A stretch of DNA of 64,000 nt from Isoperla grammatica (taxonomy: Eukaryota; Arthropoda; Insecta; Plecoptera; Perlodidae), in assembly GCA_945910005.1 (NCBI GenBank), contig OX246743.1, forward strand, positions 13,436,587 through 13,500,586, written 5' to 3'. The position numbers and the translations under genes were made by a program. Shown piece by piece: positions 52,539-61,129 of the stretch (position 1 is its first letter; every line of letters begins with the position of its first letter). The notes under the pieces are model-generated. The model had not been told where the DNA came from and made no database searches. It worked only from the letters and a program-made list of their open reading frames with translations.

Positions 52539-53095
52539 TGTGAAGAATGGGTGTTGTTGTTGGATTCTAAGTGTTTATTTGGATTCTTAAGTTTTTTTTA
52601 AATCACGCTTGGCCAGGCGGTGGGTCCAAAACAATGGAGGAGAGAGAGAAAGGAAGGTTGTTGATGTTGGAGTTTGGGTTACCAAGGGAGAGACGAACAA
52701 GAAGCTAGACGTGTAGTGGTCGACGAGCTCGGGACATTTTCGTTCGCGTCAAGAAGACGGATAACGGCCGACAGGGATCAAACCAAGGAAAGACGGATCG
52801 GAGGATTGACCCAGTCACTGGGCCAGGCCGCTGAGAAAAAGGGTAGGAAAACGGTTGCTGACCACGCACTCGCGCTCACAACGTTATCGTTGGTTCAAGA
52901 CAAATAGGGTACATTTGATAACAAATATACGTAGCCCTTGCTAATTGAATTTAGTGTATTTCTTTGTAATTTCCGCATGATCCATCCCTACAAATCTGGT
53001 CCTGGTCAGAACTAGGGAAGGACTGAGCTGCAAAGCAAAAACATCGGCTACGCACCCCATGCTAGCAGGGCTCAGTCCAACCCTATTTCTTCACA
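52539..53095 (+). repeat. 5' LTR
   Basis: 557 bp, starting TGTGAAGAA and ending TTCTTCACA, a perfect 9-bp inverted terminal repeat with canonical TG...CA ends. It is identical to 60569-61125. I do not see a convincing TATA box or AATAAA signal, so U3, R and U5 are not delimited. An open frame of 77 codons inside it (52674-52907) occurs in both LTRs and is not considered a gene. Confidence 0.96.
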
Positions 53096-53198
53096 TGGTG
53101 GAGGTCGCCGGTTTTGTATGGGTTGTAATACCGTAGGTATTATGGATCATGGCAGGCGTAAATTTTAATTTTTGATTATTAGCAAGGGTTACGTGTGT
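52925..53198 (+). promoter_or_regulatory. LTR-leader long-range inverted repeat (possible RNA stem)
   Basis: ACGTAGCCCTTGCTAAT in the LTR (52929-52945) pairs with ATTAGCAAGGGTTACGT in the leader (53178-53194) with no mismatch apart from one G-U wobble. Wobble pairs extend it to about 21 bp (52925-52945 with 53178-53198). The two arms flank the primer-binding site, so if the LTR arm lies in R or U5 the transcript could close a large stem around it, as retroviral leaders do. The function is inference. Confidence 0.65.
53096..53111 (+). promoter_or_regulatory. Candidate primer-binding site, tRNA-Ala-like
   Basis: The 16 bases directly after the LTR, TGGTGGAGGTCGCCGG, begin with the TGG that pairs with a tRNA CCA end. 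From memory of animal tRNA-Ala (acceptor end CACCUCC-A-CCA, with its G3-U70 pair), the complement is TGGTGGAGGTGCCGG. The first 10 bases match exactly, and after one extra C the GCCGG also matches. A tRNA-Gln primer starting 3 bases later (TGGAGGTC) is a weaker alternative. Confidence 0.6.
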
Positions 53199-53354
53199 GT
53201 GTTTCGGACTGTGTTGCGAGGTTGCGTGGGTCAACTTGTAGGCTACTCTGTGTTTTTGCAAAGATAGGCAAGTTGTGTTATGAGGTGAGTGTTGCTTCCA
53301 CAGGGTTGTATTGTAAGCAGGGTTAGTTTGTCTTGCTGCCGTTTTTTTTCACAT
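53112..53354 (+). other. Retrotransposon 5' leader
   Basis: Non-coding stretch between primer-binding site and gag. It has a perfect 7-bp hairpin with a 3-nt loop (TAATACC-GTA-GGTATTA, 53126-53142) just downstream of the primer-binding site, and the leader arm of the LTR-leader stem at 53178-53198. These are candidate packaging or dimerisation structures by position only. Confidence 0.6.
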
Positions 53355-54683
53355 ATGAGTGGGGTTCCATCTGATCGTGCGTTACGGGCGTCTCTTCGTA
53401 ATTTGGGTGTGCCTAATACTAGTGAAAGGCTTTCTCCTGCGGAAAGGTTGTTAGAGTGGCGTCGTCGTCAGCAAAGACTCGACAGTGGGGATCTAACGGA
53501 TGAGGCGTTATTGACACCCCTTCCTGAGGACAGTTTTGAAGACGAGGCAGACTTGAGAGTTGAGGAGCATATTTCTTCTAGTATGACTCAGCCACAGGGC
53601 GGTGGGGGCGTATTTGTGCGTTTAGATAGGTTTCGGCCAGGTGAGGATGATGCGGAATTATGGATTGCAGATTTTGATAGGGCTGGTGATGTGAACTCGT
53701 GGTCGGATGATAAAAAATTGAAGGCTTTGCCGTCCTACTTGTCAGGGGGGCAGGCAGATTGGTATTCGGCGTTGGATGCGAGATGGTTGGCGGAAGCTCC
53801 TGTACGAGACGACGGAACTGTTCAACCATTGCTCTGGTCAGATGTAAAGACCCACTTCGTTAAGACTTGGGGAGTCAAGAAGGGGGATATACAGTATTGG
53901 ATGGGGTTGTTGTGTGCACGACTTCAACGCATGGGGGAAAGTGTGTATGATTACGCTTTTGCCAGGGTTAAATTGATGAATAAAGTGAACCCTTCGATGT
54001 CCAACGGAGAGCGGGTTCAATGGGTTATTCGGGGGTTGCGCCCTGACTTGGCGGAAGCGATACGGCACATGACTTTTGTTAATGTGGATAAACTTTTAGA
54101 TGAACTTGCTGATATCGAAGAGTTCAGGAAGAGTGCAGCCGAGTGGGGGAATAAGCAGCCGGTGGTTGCGCCTGTCCACGTTGAGCATACAAGGGGGCAG
54201 GGGACGTCGAGTAGATCTGTGTTTGCAGGAGATGGCGCTGTTGCTGAGTTGGTGAAGGCGATGACAGCCTTGATGGCCAAGGTCGATTCGCTGGAGAAGA
54301 GGCAAATAGCAGATAAGGAGCAGAACAGCGCTCGGGAGCAGCAGGCGATGTTTGCGCCTCAGCCGACGGGGGGGTGTGGACAGCAGTGTGGATGTTGTAT
54401 GCAGCAGCAGCAGCAGCAGCAGCCACAGCAACAGCAACAGGCACAGCAACAGCAACATCACTGCCAACAACAGCAGGGTATGCTTCAAGGTTATGGGGGT
54501 TATCAGCGTGGATATGCACGTGGTAATCAACGTGGGGTGGATGGAAGAGTGGTGTGCTATTTCTGTAAGAAGCCTGGCCACTTTATGAGGGACTGTTTTC
54601 AATTGAAGGCTCTGCAGGCGCAGAATGGCCCAGCAGCTGGGTCACAGCCACCCCCAAATTCCACCCCCCCTGCGGGAAACTGA
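53355..54683 (+). CDS. gag: Gag polyprotein of the LTR retrotransposon
   Basis: Structural protein that packages the element RNA in the cytoplasmic particle; 442 residues from ATG 53355. The frame is open from an ATG at 53289, but the 22 extra residues (hydrophobic, Cys-rich) look like leader, and MSGVPSDRA at 53355 is the better start. In numbering from 53289: an acidic N-terminal part, then a retrotransposon-gag capsid-like region at about 122-270 (WIADFDRAG, LRPDLAEAIR), a coiled-coil-like stretch at about 318-345 (LVKAMTALMAKVDSLEKRQ), a Gln-rich tract at about 371-396, a Gly/Arg/Tyr-rich stretch, and one CCHC zinc knuckle C423-x2-C-x4-H-x4-C436. The Pro-rich tail ends at TGA 54681-54683, directly after the frameshift heptamer. 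Pol follows in the -1 frame with a 115-bp open overlap. Only one knuckle is in Gag; the second lies in Pol. Confidence 0.93.
   Translation: MSGVPSDRALRASLRNLGVPNTSERLSPAERLLEWRRRQQRLDSGDLTDEALLTPLPEDSFEDEADLRVEEHISSSMTQPQGGGGVFVRLDRFRPGEDDAELWIADFDRAGDVNSWSDDKKLKALPSYLSGGQADWYSALDARWLAEAPVRDDGTVQPLLWSDVKTHFVKTWGVKKGDIQYWMGLLCARLQRMGESVYDYAFARVKLMNKVNPSMSNGERVQWVIRGLRPDLAEAIRHMTFVNVDKLLDELADIEEFRKSAAEWGNKQPVVAPVHVEHTRGQGTSSRSVFAGDGAVAELVKAMTALMAKVDSLEKRQIADKEQNSAREQQAMFAPQPTGGCGQQCGCCMQQQQQQQPQQQQQAQQQQHHCQQQQGMLQGYGGYQRGYARGNQRGVDGRVVCYFCKKPGHFMRDCFQLKALQAQNGPAAGSQPPPNSTPPAGN
54674..54680 (+). promoter_or_regulatory. -1 ribosomal frameshift slippery site GGGAAAC
   Basis: Read in the gag frame the bases are G-GGA-AAC and then TGA. 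This is an X-XXY-YYZ heptamer known from the gag-pro sites of some retroviruses (Mason-Pfizer monkey virus type). Slipping back one base enters the long pol frame just before the gag stop would be met. A second homopolymeric candidate, C-CCC-CCT, lies at 54665-54671. Confidence 0.8.
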
Positions 54684-57600
54684 GTTACACGCCGGGGTGT
54701 GGGACGTCTCCGGTGGTTAACGATAGGGTCTCTTTGCATGATGAAGGGAAATGTGTTCAAGATTTCCGTTTTACGGGTACGTGTTTCTCGTGTTTTCGTG
54801 TGGGGCACAAGAAGCGAAAGTGTTTTATTAGAAGGGCTGCTGTCCGGCATAGGGCGCAAGTTTTGCGTCGTATCCCGGGAATTATGGCTGTTATTTTACA
54901 GGAAACTGTTGATCATATACAACCAGAGATTACTGTTAAGGAGGAGATTGTTGCGGTTGAAGAGGGGGTTGTAATTGCTATGAATAATGAGGATAGTTCT
55001 GAGGTGATGGCTGAGAACGTTATTGTTGCTGATTGTGAGGTGGAGACGGCTACCCAGATAGTTGATGTTATGGTGAATCGTACGTTGGGATCTTTAAGGA
55101 TTCCTGTGAGTTTGGGGGTTGAAGTTTTTTCTTCCTTAGTTGACTCAGGGGCAGGGGTTTCCTGCATTAGCGCGGATTTGGTCCGGCATTTGAAGTTAAG
55201 CCCGGTAAACGGGTTGTTGTTGCGTACGGCGGATAACTCAATTTTAAGGGTAGTTGGTCGCGCCTGTGGTGTTGATTTGATGATAGCAGGCGCTGTTTTT
55301 CCGATGGATTTTATTGCGGTCGAGGGACTGTCTGTGAAATGTTTGCTTGGTTGTGATTTTTGTGTCCGATATAAAGTAATTATAGATTATTCTAATGATA
55401 CCGTGTCAATGCACGGAATGGATGTTGACGTCGCTGTCAACTTTAGTGGATTAGATATACCAAACGTGGTCGATCAGGCTCCACTATTCGCCTTTTCGGA
55501 GGAGCGGGAGTCAAACGATTATTTATTCTCTATAGATCTCACGGAGACTGAACCCTTGCTGCTGAAGGCTGCCAAGGAAGTGGTTATTGATCCAGGCATG
55601 ATGGGACAGATTGAATTCACAGTAGAAGGAGGTCTTCCGTATGAGGTCGGGGTCTTTGAACCTAAGGTGACTTGGATGGAACGTAAGGGGTTGATTATTC
55701 CCCCAATGATGCTGTCATTTACCATGTGTGGAGTCTTACCGGTAGCTAATTTTTCATCGCTCCCAGTATGTGTGTACAAGGGTTCGGTATTAGGGGAGGT
55801 TGAAGACGCGGAATTAGTTGCTATGAATAAGGAACATACGCTGGAGGTCCCAGACTCATGTGATGCGAGTGTAACGGCCATTTTGCCTCAGCAGATAACG
55901 AGCGTAGACAACCTGGAGACGAGTGCCGCCGATATGCTGACTATAGAAACTGATGTTATGAATTACGACAGGCGCACTCGGCTGTCTCAACGGAATGTTC
56001 CGGCTGATATTGCATCACTTAATGTGAATGTGGACATGCCGGACATTGAACGTGACAAGTTGATAGAACTGTTGACGTCATTTCATGATGTTTTTGGCTG
56101 GTCGTCGGAGTTGATTGGAAGGGCTAATATTGGAGATTGTGATATTGAATTGAAAGATCCTAAGCCTGTACGTCTGCAACCCTATCGTGTGAGTGCGGCA
56201 GAGAGGGAGGCCGTTGTTGAACACATTAATGACATGCTTAGGGCTGGTATCATCTCTCCCTCCATGTCTGAGTGGGCGAGCCCTATTTGCTTGGTGAAAA
56301 AGAAGAACGGTAAACTACGACTTGTGGTGGATTTCAGGAAGGTCAATTTGCAGATTAAGGGTTATAGTTACCCTAGTGCTAATGCTGACAGTCTGTTAGC
56401 CTGTCTTAATGGCTGTACTGTATTCACCTCTTTAGATCTTCAGTCGGGGTTTTGGCAGCTGGGACTTACGCCTCGGGCTAGGGAAATATGTAGTTTCTCT
56501 ACCTGTGTGGGTTTGTTCTCGTTTGAGCGACTGCCATTCGGAATCTCTACGGCGCCAGCTCTATTCCAGAGCGCAATGGATAAAGTGCTAAGGGGTCTCT
56601 TATATACTCATTGTCTAGTCTATCTTGATGACATCTTAGTCCCGGGCGAGAGCTTTGATGACCATTTAAACAGACTAAGGGTAGTCCTTGAGAGATTCAG
56701 GAATGCTAACATGACGTTGAATCCGGAAAAGTGTTCTTTCGGATTTGGGGAAATTCCGATCCTAGGGCACGTAGTTAATGCTATGGGAGTTTCTCCTAAC
56801 CCTGACACTGTTCAGGCGGTTCTGGATTTTCCAGTCCCTACAACGGTGAGACAGGTAAGATCTTTTATTGGGCTATCTTCATATTACAGGAAGTTTATAC
56901 AGGACTTTGCCCGTATTTGTGCGCCTCTCACGAATTTGACTAAGAAAAATGTTCGGTTCGCTTGGGATGACGAGCAGGAGACGGCCTTTAGGACTTTACA
57001 ATCGAAGTTGGTCTCAGCCCCTGTGTTAAGACACTATTCAGGCGATGCTCCTACTCAGATCAGGACAGACGCATCAAGAGAGGGGTTGGGGGCCATTATT
57101 CTTCAGCAGTTTGAGTCGGAGTGGCACCCGATCAGTTATAGCTCACGCCGTGTTACGGCTGCGGAAGCGAACTATGGGGTCTCCGAACTCGAATTGTTAG
57201 GGGTTATTTATGCCCTTAAGCAGTTTCGTCATTTTATTTATGGTCGACGATTCCAAGTCGTCACAGATCATTGTGGACTGTGTTACTTGCGTACGAGCAG
57301 TGCAAGGAGTGGTCGGCTGGCCAGATGGACTATCTTTCTGATGGACTATGACATGGAAATCGTGTATAAGTCTGGCAAGCAACATCTAGATGCGGACTGT
57401 TTGTCACGGTTATTACCTGAAAAGGGTCCTGAGCCGGAGGATATCGAGGGAGCAATGGAAATTATGACATTGCCGATTCAAATGGATGAGATGGCTATCG
57501 CTCAGAGGCAGGATCCTAAGCTAGCTGAGTTGATGGACGCCATATTAGATCCCGATCAGGCTACTTCTAGGGTCCGGCGTCAGTCGCGTAGTTACGTACT

Positions 57601-58759
57601 AGAGAATGGGGTGCTTTTCAAGAAGAACTTTGTCCCCAACGGACCGACGAAGCTGCTTGTTGTTCCTGATAATTTGAAGGTTGAAGTGCTGTATGATTGC
57701 CATGACAGTCCGGGAGGGGGTAGTCATCTTGGTTTTATGAAAACTTATGCCAAGTTGAAGGCACGATTTTACTGGGATAATATGTGTACGGAGGTTGCGA
57801 GTTACGTGAAAAGTTGTGGTGATTGTCAATCGAAGAAAAGCCCTAGACTCAAACCGCCGGGGTTGTTGCAGCCAATCCCGGTAGGCACTCCATTCGATAT
57901 GATAGGGGTGGATTTAATGGGCCCTCTCAAGCTCACCAAGAACCATATGAAATATATTGTCACAGCGACGGATTACGCTACGAAATGGGCCATAGCTAAA
58001 GCTATTCCTTCGGGAGGTGCTGATGATGTCGCTAACTTCATTGTTGAACACGTCATATGTCAACACTCTTGTCCGAGAGTCATTCTGAGTGATAGGGGAG
58101 CAGTCTTTCGGGGAAGTCTAGTTTCAGAAATTGTACGCGGATTGGGGGTTCGTTCTATGTACACCTCCTCGTACAGACCTAGCACGAATGGCTTGGATGA
58201 ACACTTCAACGGGACTTTAGGCACTCTCTTGTCATTCTTTGTTAACTCTCATCATGATAATTGGGACGAATATGTCGCTTTATGCACGTTTTCATATAAT
58301 GTCTCGGTGCAGGCTACAACGAAACGTACTCCATTTTATTTAGTATACGGGAGGGAGCCCACCCTTCCTATCGATGCGGGGGTTCAACCGGAATTGCAAC
58401 TGGGAGTGGATAGTACAGCACGCATTGCTATGCTTCGAGAAGCCAGACAGAAAGTTCTGGATGTGATAAAGATCGAACAGAATAAGCAGAAGCTGCGATA
58501 TGATAAAGGACGTAGACATGTTGACTTTGCAGTTGGTGATTATGTAAAAGTTTATTTCCCAATTCGTAAGGTTGGCAAAGTGGAAAAGTTTATTCATAGG
58601 TGGTTGGGCCCTTTCCCTATTGTGGAAAAGTTGTCCGACTTGAACTATAGAATTAAACTAAAATTGAATAATAAATGGTCGGAGGATATCGTACATGTGT
58701 CTCGACTTAAAACGTGGTATGACCCTGAAGAGTGGCGTGCACCATGGCCAGAAACGTGA
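54680..58759 (+). CDS. pol: Pol polyprotein (protease, reverse transcriptase, RNase H, integrase)
   Basis: Makes and integrates the element cDNA. The pol frame is open from 54569 and has no ATG near its start, so expression as a Gag-Pol fusion by -1 frameshift is expected; its first own codon is at 54680. Numbering from the codon at 54713 (1348 residues): CCHC zinc knuckle 24-37; aspartic protease with D144-S-G and LLGCD at 211-215; reverse transcriptase with SLDLQSGFWQL (D575) and YLDD 637-640; RNase H with D786, E825 or E827, D852 and D895; integrase zinc finger H997-x7-H1005-x29-C1035-x2-C1038; catalytic core D1067, D1127, E1163 (exact D-x35-E spacing); GPY/F-like WLGPFPIVE at 1297-1305; end HVSRLKTWY. 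No chromodomain. All catalytic residues looked for are present and there is no stop or frameshift, in keeping with a young, possibly active copy. Confidence 0.95.
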   Translation: MSYTPGCGTSPVVNDRVSLHDEGKCVQDFRFTGTCFSCFRVGHKKRKCFIRRAAVRHRAQVLRRIPGIMAVILQETVDHIQPEITVKEEIVAVEEGVVIAMNNEDSSEVMAENVIVADCEVETATQIVDVMVNRTLGSLRIPVSLGVEVFSSLVDSGAGVSCISADLVRHLKLSPVNGLLLRTADNSILRVVGRACGVDLMIAGAVFPMDFIAVEGLSVKCLLGCDFCVRYKVIIDYSNDTVSMHGMDVDVAVNFSGLDIPNVVDQAPLFAFSEERESNDYLFSIDLTETEPLLLKAAKEVVIDPGMMGQIEFTVEGGLPYEVGVFEPKVTWMERKGLIIPPMMLSFTMCGVLPVANFSSLPVCVYKGSVLGEVEDAELVAMNKEHTLEVPDSCDASVTAILPQQITSVDNLETSAADMLTIETDVMNYDRRTRLSQRNVPADIASLNVNVDMPDIERDKLIELLTSFHDVFGWSSELIGRANIGDCDIELKDPKPVRLQPYRVSAAEREAVVEHINDMLRAGIISPSMSEWASPICLVKKKNGKLRLVVDFRKVNLQIKGYSYPSANADSLLACLNGCTVFTSLDLQSGFWQLGLTPRAREICSFSTCVGLFSFERLPFGISTAPALFQSAMDKVLRGLLYTHCLVYLDDILVPGESFDDHLNRLRVVLERFRNANMTLNPEKCSFGFGEIPILGHVVNAMGVSPNPDTVQAVLDFPVPTTVRQVRSFIGLSSYYRKFIQDFARICAPLTNLTKKNVRFAWDDEQETAFRTLQSKLVSAPVLRHYSGDAPTQIRTDASREGLGAIILQQFESEWHPISYSSRRVTAAEANYGVSELELLGVIYALKQFRHFIYGRRFQVVTDHCGLCYLRTSSARSGRLARWTIFLMDYDMEIVYKSGKQHLDADCLSRLLPEKGPEPEDIEGAMEIMTLPIQMDEMAIAQRQDPKLAELMDAILDPDQATSRVRRQSRSYVLENGVLFKKNFVPNGPTKLLVVPDNLKVEVLYDCHDSPGGGSHLGFMKTYAKLKARFYWDNMCTEVASYVKSCGDCQSKKSPRLKPPGLLQPIPVGTPFDMIGVDLMGPLKLTKNHMKYIVTATDYATKWAIAKAIPSGGADDVANFIVEHVICQHSCPRVILSDRGAVFRGSLVSEIVRGLGVRSMYTSSYRPSTNGLDEHFNGTLGTLLSFFVNSHHDNWDEYVALCTFSYNVSVQATTKRTPFYLVYGREPTLPIDAGVQPELQLGVDSTARIAMLREARQKVLDVIKIEQNKQKLRYDKGRRHVDFAVGDYVKVYFPIRKVGKVEKFIHRWLGPFPIVEKLSDLNYRIKLKLNNKWSEDIVHVSRLKTWYDPEEWRAPWPET
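54690..54715 (+). promoter_or_regulatory. Possible frameshift-stimulating hairpin
   Basis: CGCCGG (54690-54695) can pair with CCGGTG (54710-54715), six pairs with one G-U, around a 14-nt loop. The spacer from the heptamer is 9 nt, within the usual range. The stem is short, so a pseudoknot or larger fold may be involved. Inference from sequence only. Confidence 0.45.
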
Positions 58760-60556
58760 CTGGTTGGTACGTTTGTGGATTGATGGTATGTTTGATTGCG
58801 GTTTAGTAGCTAGCTTGTTTCGGATTGTAGCATGAATTGTGGGTACGGTCTGCGTTTGCACTGGAAGGGTGTATTGTACACTGAACGTAGGGGTTTACAC
58901 CCTGAATGCTCTTAAGGGCCAGTGTGCGATCACTTGGAAGGTGTGGACGAAGAGCGAGGGACCTTTGGTTCGACTCTCGGGCTAACGGAATGCGCCTTTT
59001 CTGACGGACTGATAACGTTTATCGCTGCACGGATAGCAGGCGTGACGTCATTCTACTGTGTTGAGCTGGATTCGAACTGATTGATGATGTTATGTGAATA
59101 ATTTATGTAAAATGTAGATCGATTAGATTATTAGGAATGAACTGTATTCTTACGATTGTAATTATTGATGTATATATGTCGTTTGGATGCTTGATATGAA
59201 AGTACATTTTGTGTATAACTTGATTGTTTAGTTATTGTTGGTACCTGTGGTGCATTCGTTCTGGAAAGACTGATAGGAACTTCTGGTTAAGGTAGTGTTT
59301 CGACGATGTGGTCGCTGATTTGGTCGTTGATAGATGAAATTATCGGCCGAGGTACGGGGATACACGTGATGTATTTGTGACGGCGTTATGATGTCCTTAT
59401 TGAGACGACTGTTATTTGGTGACTTTCTGGTTACGATATTGGAGGATTGATGACTTATTTGAATTGGTGTTGGAAGGTGACATTTTGTCGTTAATTTGCC
59501 ATATTTATTGTTGGCTCTATAGTCACAGTTATTGTGAGTTGATGCGCTTAAGAAACGTAGGTTAACGGAGATATGGTCATAATTTGGCTGTTGTTTTGTG
59601 AGTGGCTGTATAGTCACAATGAGGGATACATTGGGAATTGTGGACTTTATACTAATGGAGGTATGAGTATGATGTCAATGTTATGATGTTGGTTGGTTGA
59701 TGACTTTATAGTGACGTCATGCGGGGGGGGCTGTATGACGATGTGATGTCATTATTATGACGGAGGCTATCTGCTGACTGTAAAGTCACATTATTGGCAA
59801 TAGTTTTCGTGGTATGTCTTTGCTTGACTTATGTGGAATGCGTTCGCCGGATATGTTGACAATACTCTTCTTTGCATCTATTAGCATGTGTCTGGTTGTA
59901 CCACGTGCGTGGCCTAGTGGTTCTTTCTGGCGTTAGCGGAATTCGCTGTGTGTTGTGTGTAAAAGCAACCTTGAATTGTGACTGCCGCAAGGTTGTTTTC
60001 TGTTACAGGCACAATTCATTAACATGCTGTCTTGTACGCAGTACATGCCTGTGGATGAGCCGCCAGCTGAGAATTGTCGGGGCGAGCTCAATTGTACATC
60101 ACGAGGGTTACGTAATAAATTTATTTTGATATTGGTTCGGACAAAGACTCAGTAGGTAGGATACATTGTTTTATATTTTTGGTTTCTCACACTGGTCTTG
60201 GTGTTGATATTTTTCAGTTGTTTTCTTTGCTATCACCTGTGTGCAAGTTCGTTAACTAATATATCAGAGGCATTTGTCGCCGTTAGGGTTTCTGCCCTTC
60301 AGGTGGACCTTATGTAGGAAGAGTCTTTGTTTTTTTTTGATAGGATTTTAGCGGCCTGTACGCGTCTGAGGTAAGCGATAGCATTGTGAGCGCGGGGTGT
60401 AGGGTATTGCGTTTAGGGGGGCTTGGTACAGTGATTGGGTTATGATACTGGTCCGGAACGACGACGACACTACCTGAGACGTTGAGGAGATGCCGAGGGA
60501 TCCGGTGGTGCCCGAGGGATGAAGACATTCTACGAACGATGAGGTCATCGTTCAAT
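58760..60556 (+). other. Long non-coding tract between pol and 3' LTR
   Basis: About 1.8 kb without a credible gene. The open frames here are under 130 codons, on either strand, and have no recognisable domain; I see no envelope-like signal peptide plus transmembrane layout. Two exact TGACGTCA palindromes (59043-59050 and 59712-59719) match the CRE/ATF consensus. A degenerate repeated motif occurs at 59513 and 59604 (GGCT[C/G]TATAGTCACA), with weaker relatives at about 59702 (GACTTTATAGTGAC) and 59775 (GACTGTAAAGTCAC). Some Ty3/Gypsy elements carry tandem repeats or regulatory sequence here; any role is unknown. Confidence 0.7.
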
Positions 60557-60568
60557 GGGAGGCGGGCA
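60557..60568 (+). promoter_or_regulatory. Candidate polypurine tract
   Basis: GGGAGGCGGG (60557-60566) with one interrupting C, two bases before the 3' LTR. This is where the plus-strand primer should lie. It is short and imperfect, so assignment is by position. Confidence 0.45.
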
Positions 60569-61125
60569 TGTGAAGAATGGGTGTTGTTGTTGGATTCTAA
60601 GTGTTTATTTGGATTCTTAAGTTTTTTTTAAATCACGCTTGGCCAGGCGGTGGGTCCAAAACAATGGAGGAGAGAGAGAAAGGAAGGTTGTTGATGTTGG
60701 AGTTTGGGTTACCAAGGGAGAGACGAACAAGAAGCTAGACGTGTAGTGGTCGACGAGCTCGGGACATTTTCGTTCGCGTCAAGAAGACGGATAACGGCCG
60801 ACAGGGATCAAACCAAGGAAAGACGGATCGGAGGATTGACCCAGTCACTGGGCCAGGCCGCTGAGAAAAAGGGTAGGAAAACGGTTGCTGACCACGCACT
60901 CGCGCTCACAACGTTATCGTTGGTTCAAGACAAATAGGGTACATTTGATAACAAATATACGTAGCCCTTGCTAATTGAATTTAGTGTATTTCTTTGTAAT
61001 TTCCGCATGATCCATCCCTACAAATCTGGTCCTGGTCAGAACTAGGGAAGGACTGAGCTGCAAAGCAAAAACATCGGCTACGCACCCCATGCTAGCAGGG
61101 CTCAGTCCAACCCTATTTCTTCACA
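60569..61125 (+). repeat. 3' LTR
   Basis: Base-for-base identical to 52539-53095 when compared in 10-base groups along all 557 bp. Ends TTCTTCACA. Confidence 0.96.
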
Positions 61126-61129
61126 CGCC
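61126..61129 (+). repeat. Target-site duplication CGCC, right copy
   Basis: Matches 52535-52538. The satellite continues as TAACAATCTCC. Confidence 0.85.

Larger units (their letters stand above)
52539..61125 (+). mobile_element. Complete Ty3/Gypsy-class LTR retrotransposon
   Basis: 8587 bp. Order: 5' LTR, primer-binding site, leader, gag, pol (protease, reverse transcriptase, RNase H, integrase), long 3' non-coding tract, short purine run, 3' LTR. Integrase after RNase H places it in the Ty3/Gypsy (Metaviridae) class rather than Ty1/Copia. There is no chromodomain after integrase and no recognisable envelope gene. The two LTRs are identical over 557 bp, both large ORFs are unbroken and the 4-bp target duplication is intact, so the insertion is very recent and the copy may be active. 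Genus and clade cannot be fixed by eye. The base composition (G and T rich on this strand) is sharply different from the C-rich satellite. Confidence 0.96.

Noticed and set aside
52674..52907. 77-codon open frame in the LTR (again at 60704-60937)
   Set aside because: It lacks an ATG start at its beginning, lies wholly in the LTR, is identical in both only because the LTRs are identical, and has no recognised domain.
53289..53354. Upstream ATG of gag
   Set aside because: The 22 extra residues are Cys-rich and hydrophobic, unlike a gag N-terminus. ATG 53355 gives a typical start. The upstream ATG remains possible.
54096..54602. Minus-strand open frames of up to 168 codons opposite gag
   Set aside because: They are Leu/Ala-rich shadows of the CAG/CAA-rich Gln tract on the coding strand.
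54665..54671. C-CCC-CCT as the main frameshift site
   Set aside because: It formally fits the slippery pattern, but C-rich heptamers are poor in known systems and GGGAAAC lies nine bases further, right on the stop. Kept only as an alternative.
58620..58759. Chromodomain at the pol C-terminus
   Set aside because: Pol ends about 45 residues after the GPY/F-like motif, too short for a chromodomain, and the aromatic cage pattern is missing.
58960..58985. tRNA or SINE B-box-like GGTTCGACTCT in the 3' non-coding tract
   Set aside because: The T-stem around it does not pair (only one good pair) and no A box or acceptor stem is found. Taken as chance.
59228..59617. 129-codon minus-strand open frame after pol
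   Set aside because: Low-complexity Thr/Asn/Gln-rich translation without a domain, opposite a repetitive G/T-rich strand.
59872..60129. 85-codon Cys-rich open frame as a possible third retrotransposon gene
   Set aside because: It has no ATG at its start and no signal peptide plus transmembrane layout typical of envelope. Not supported.
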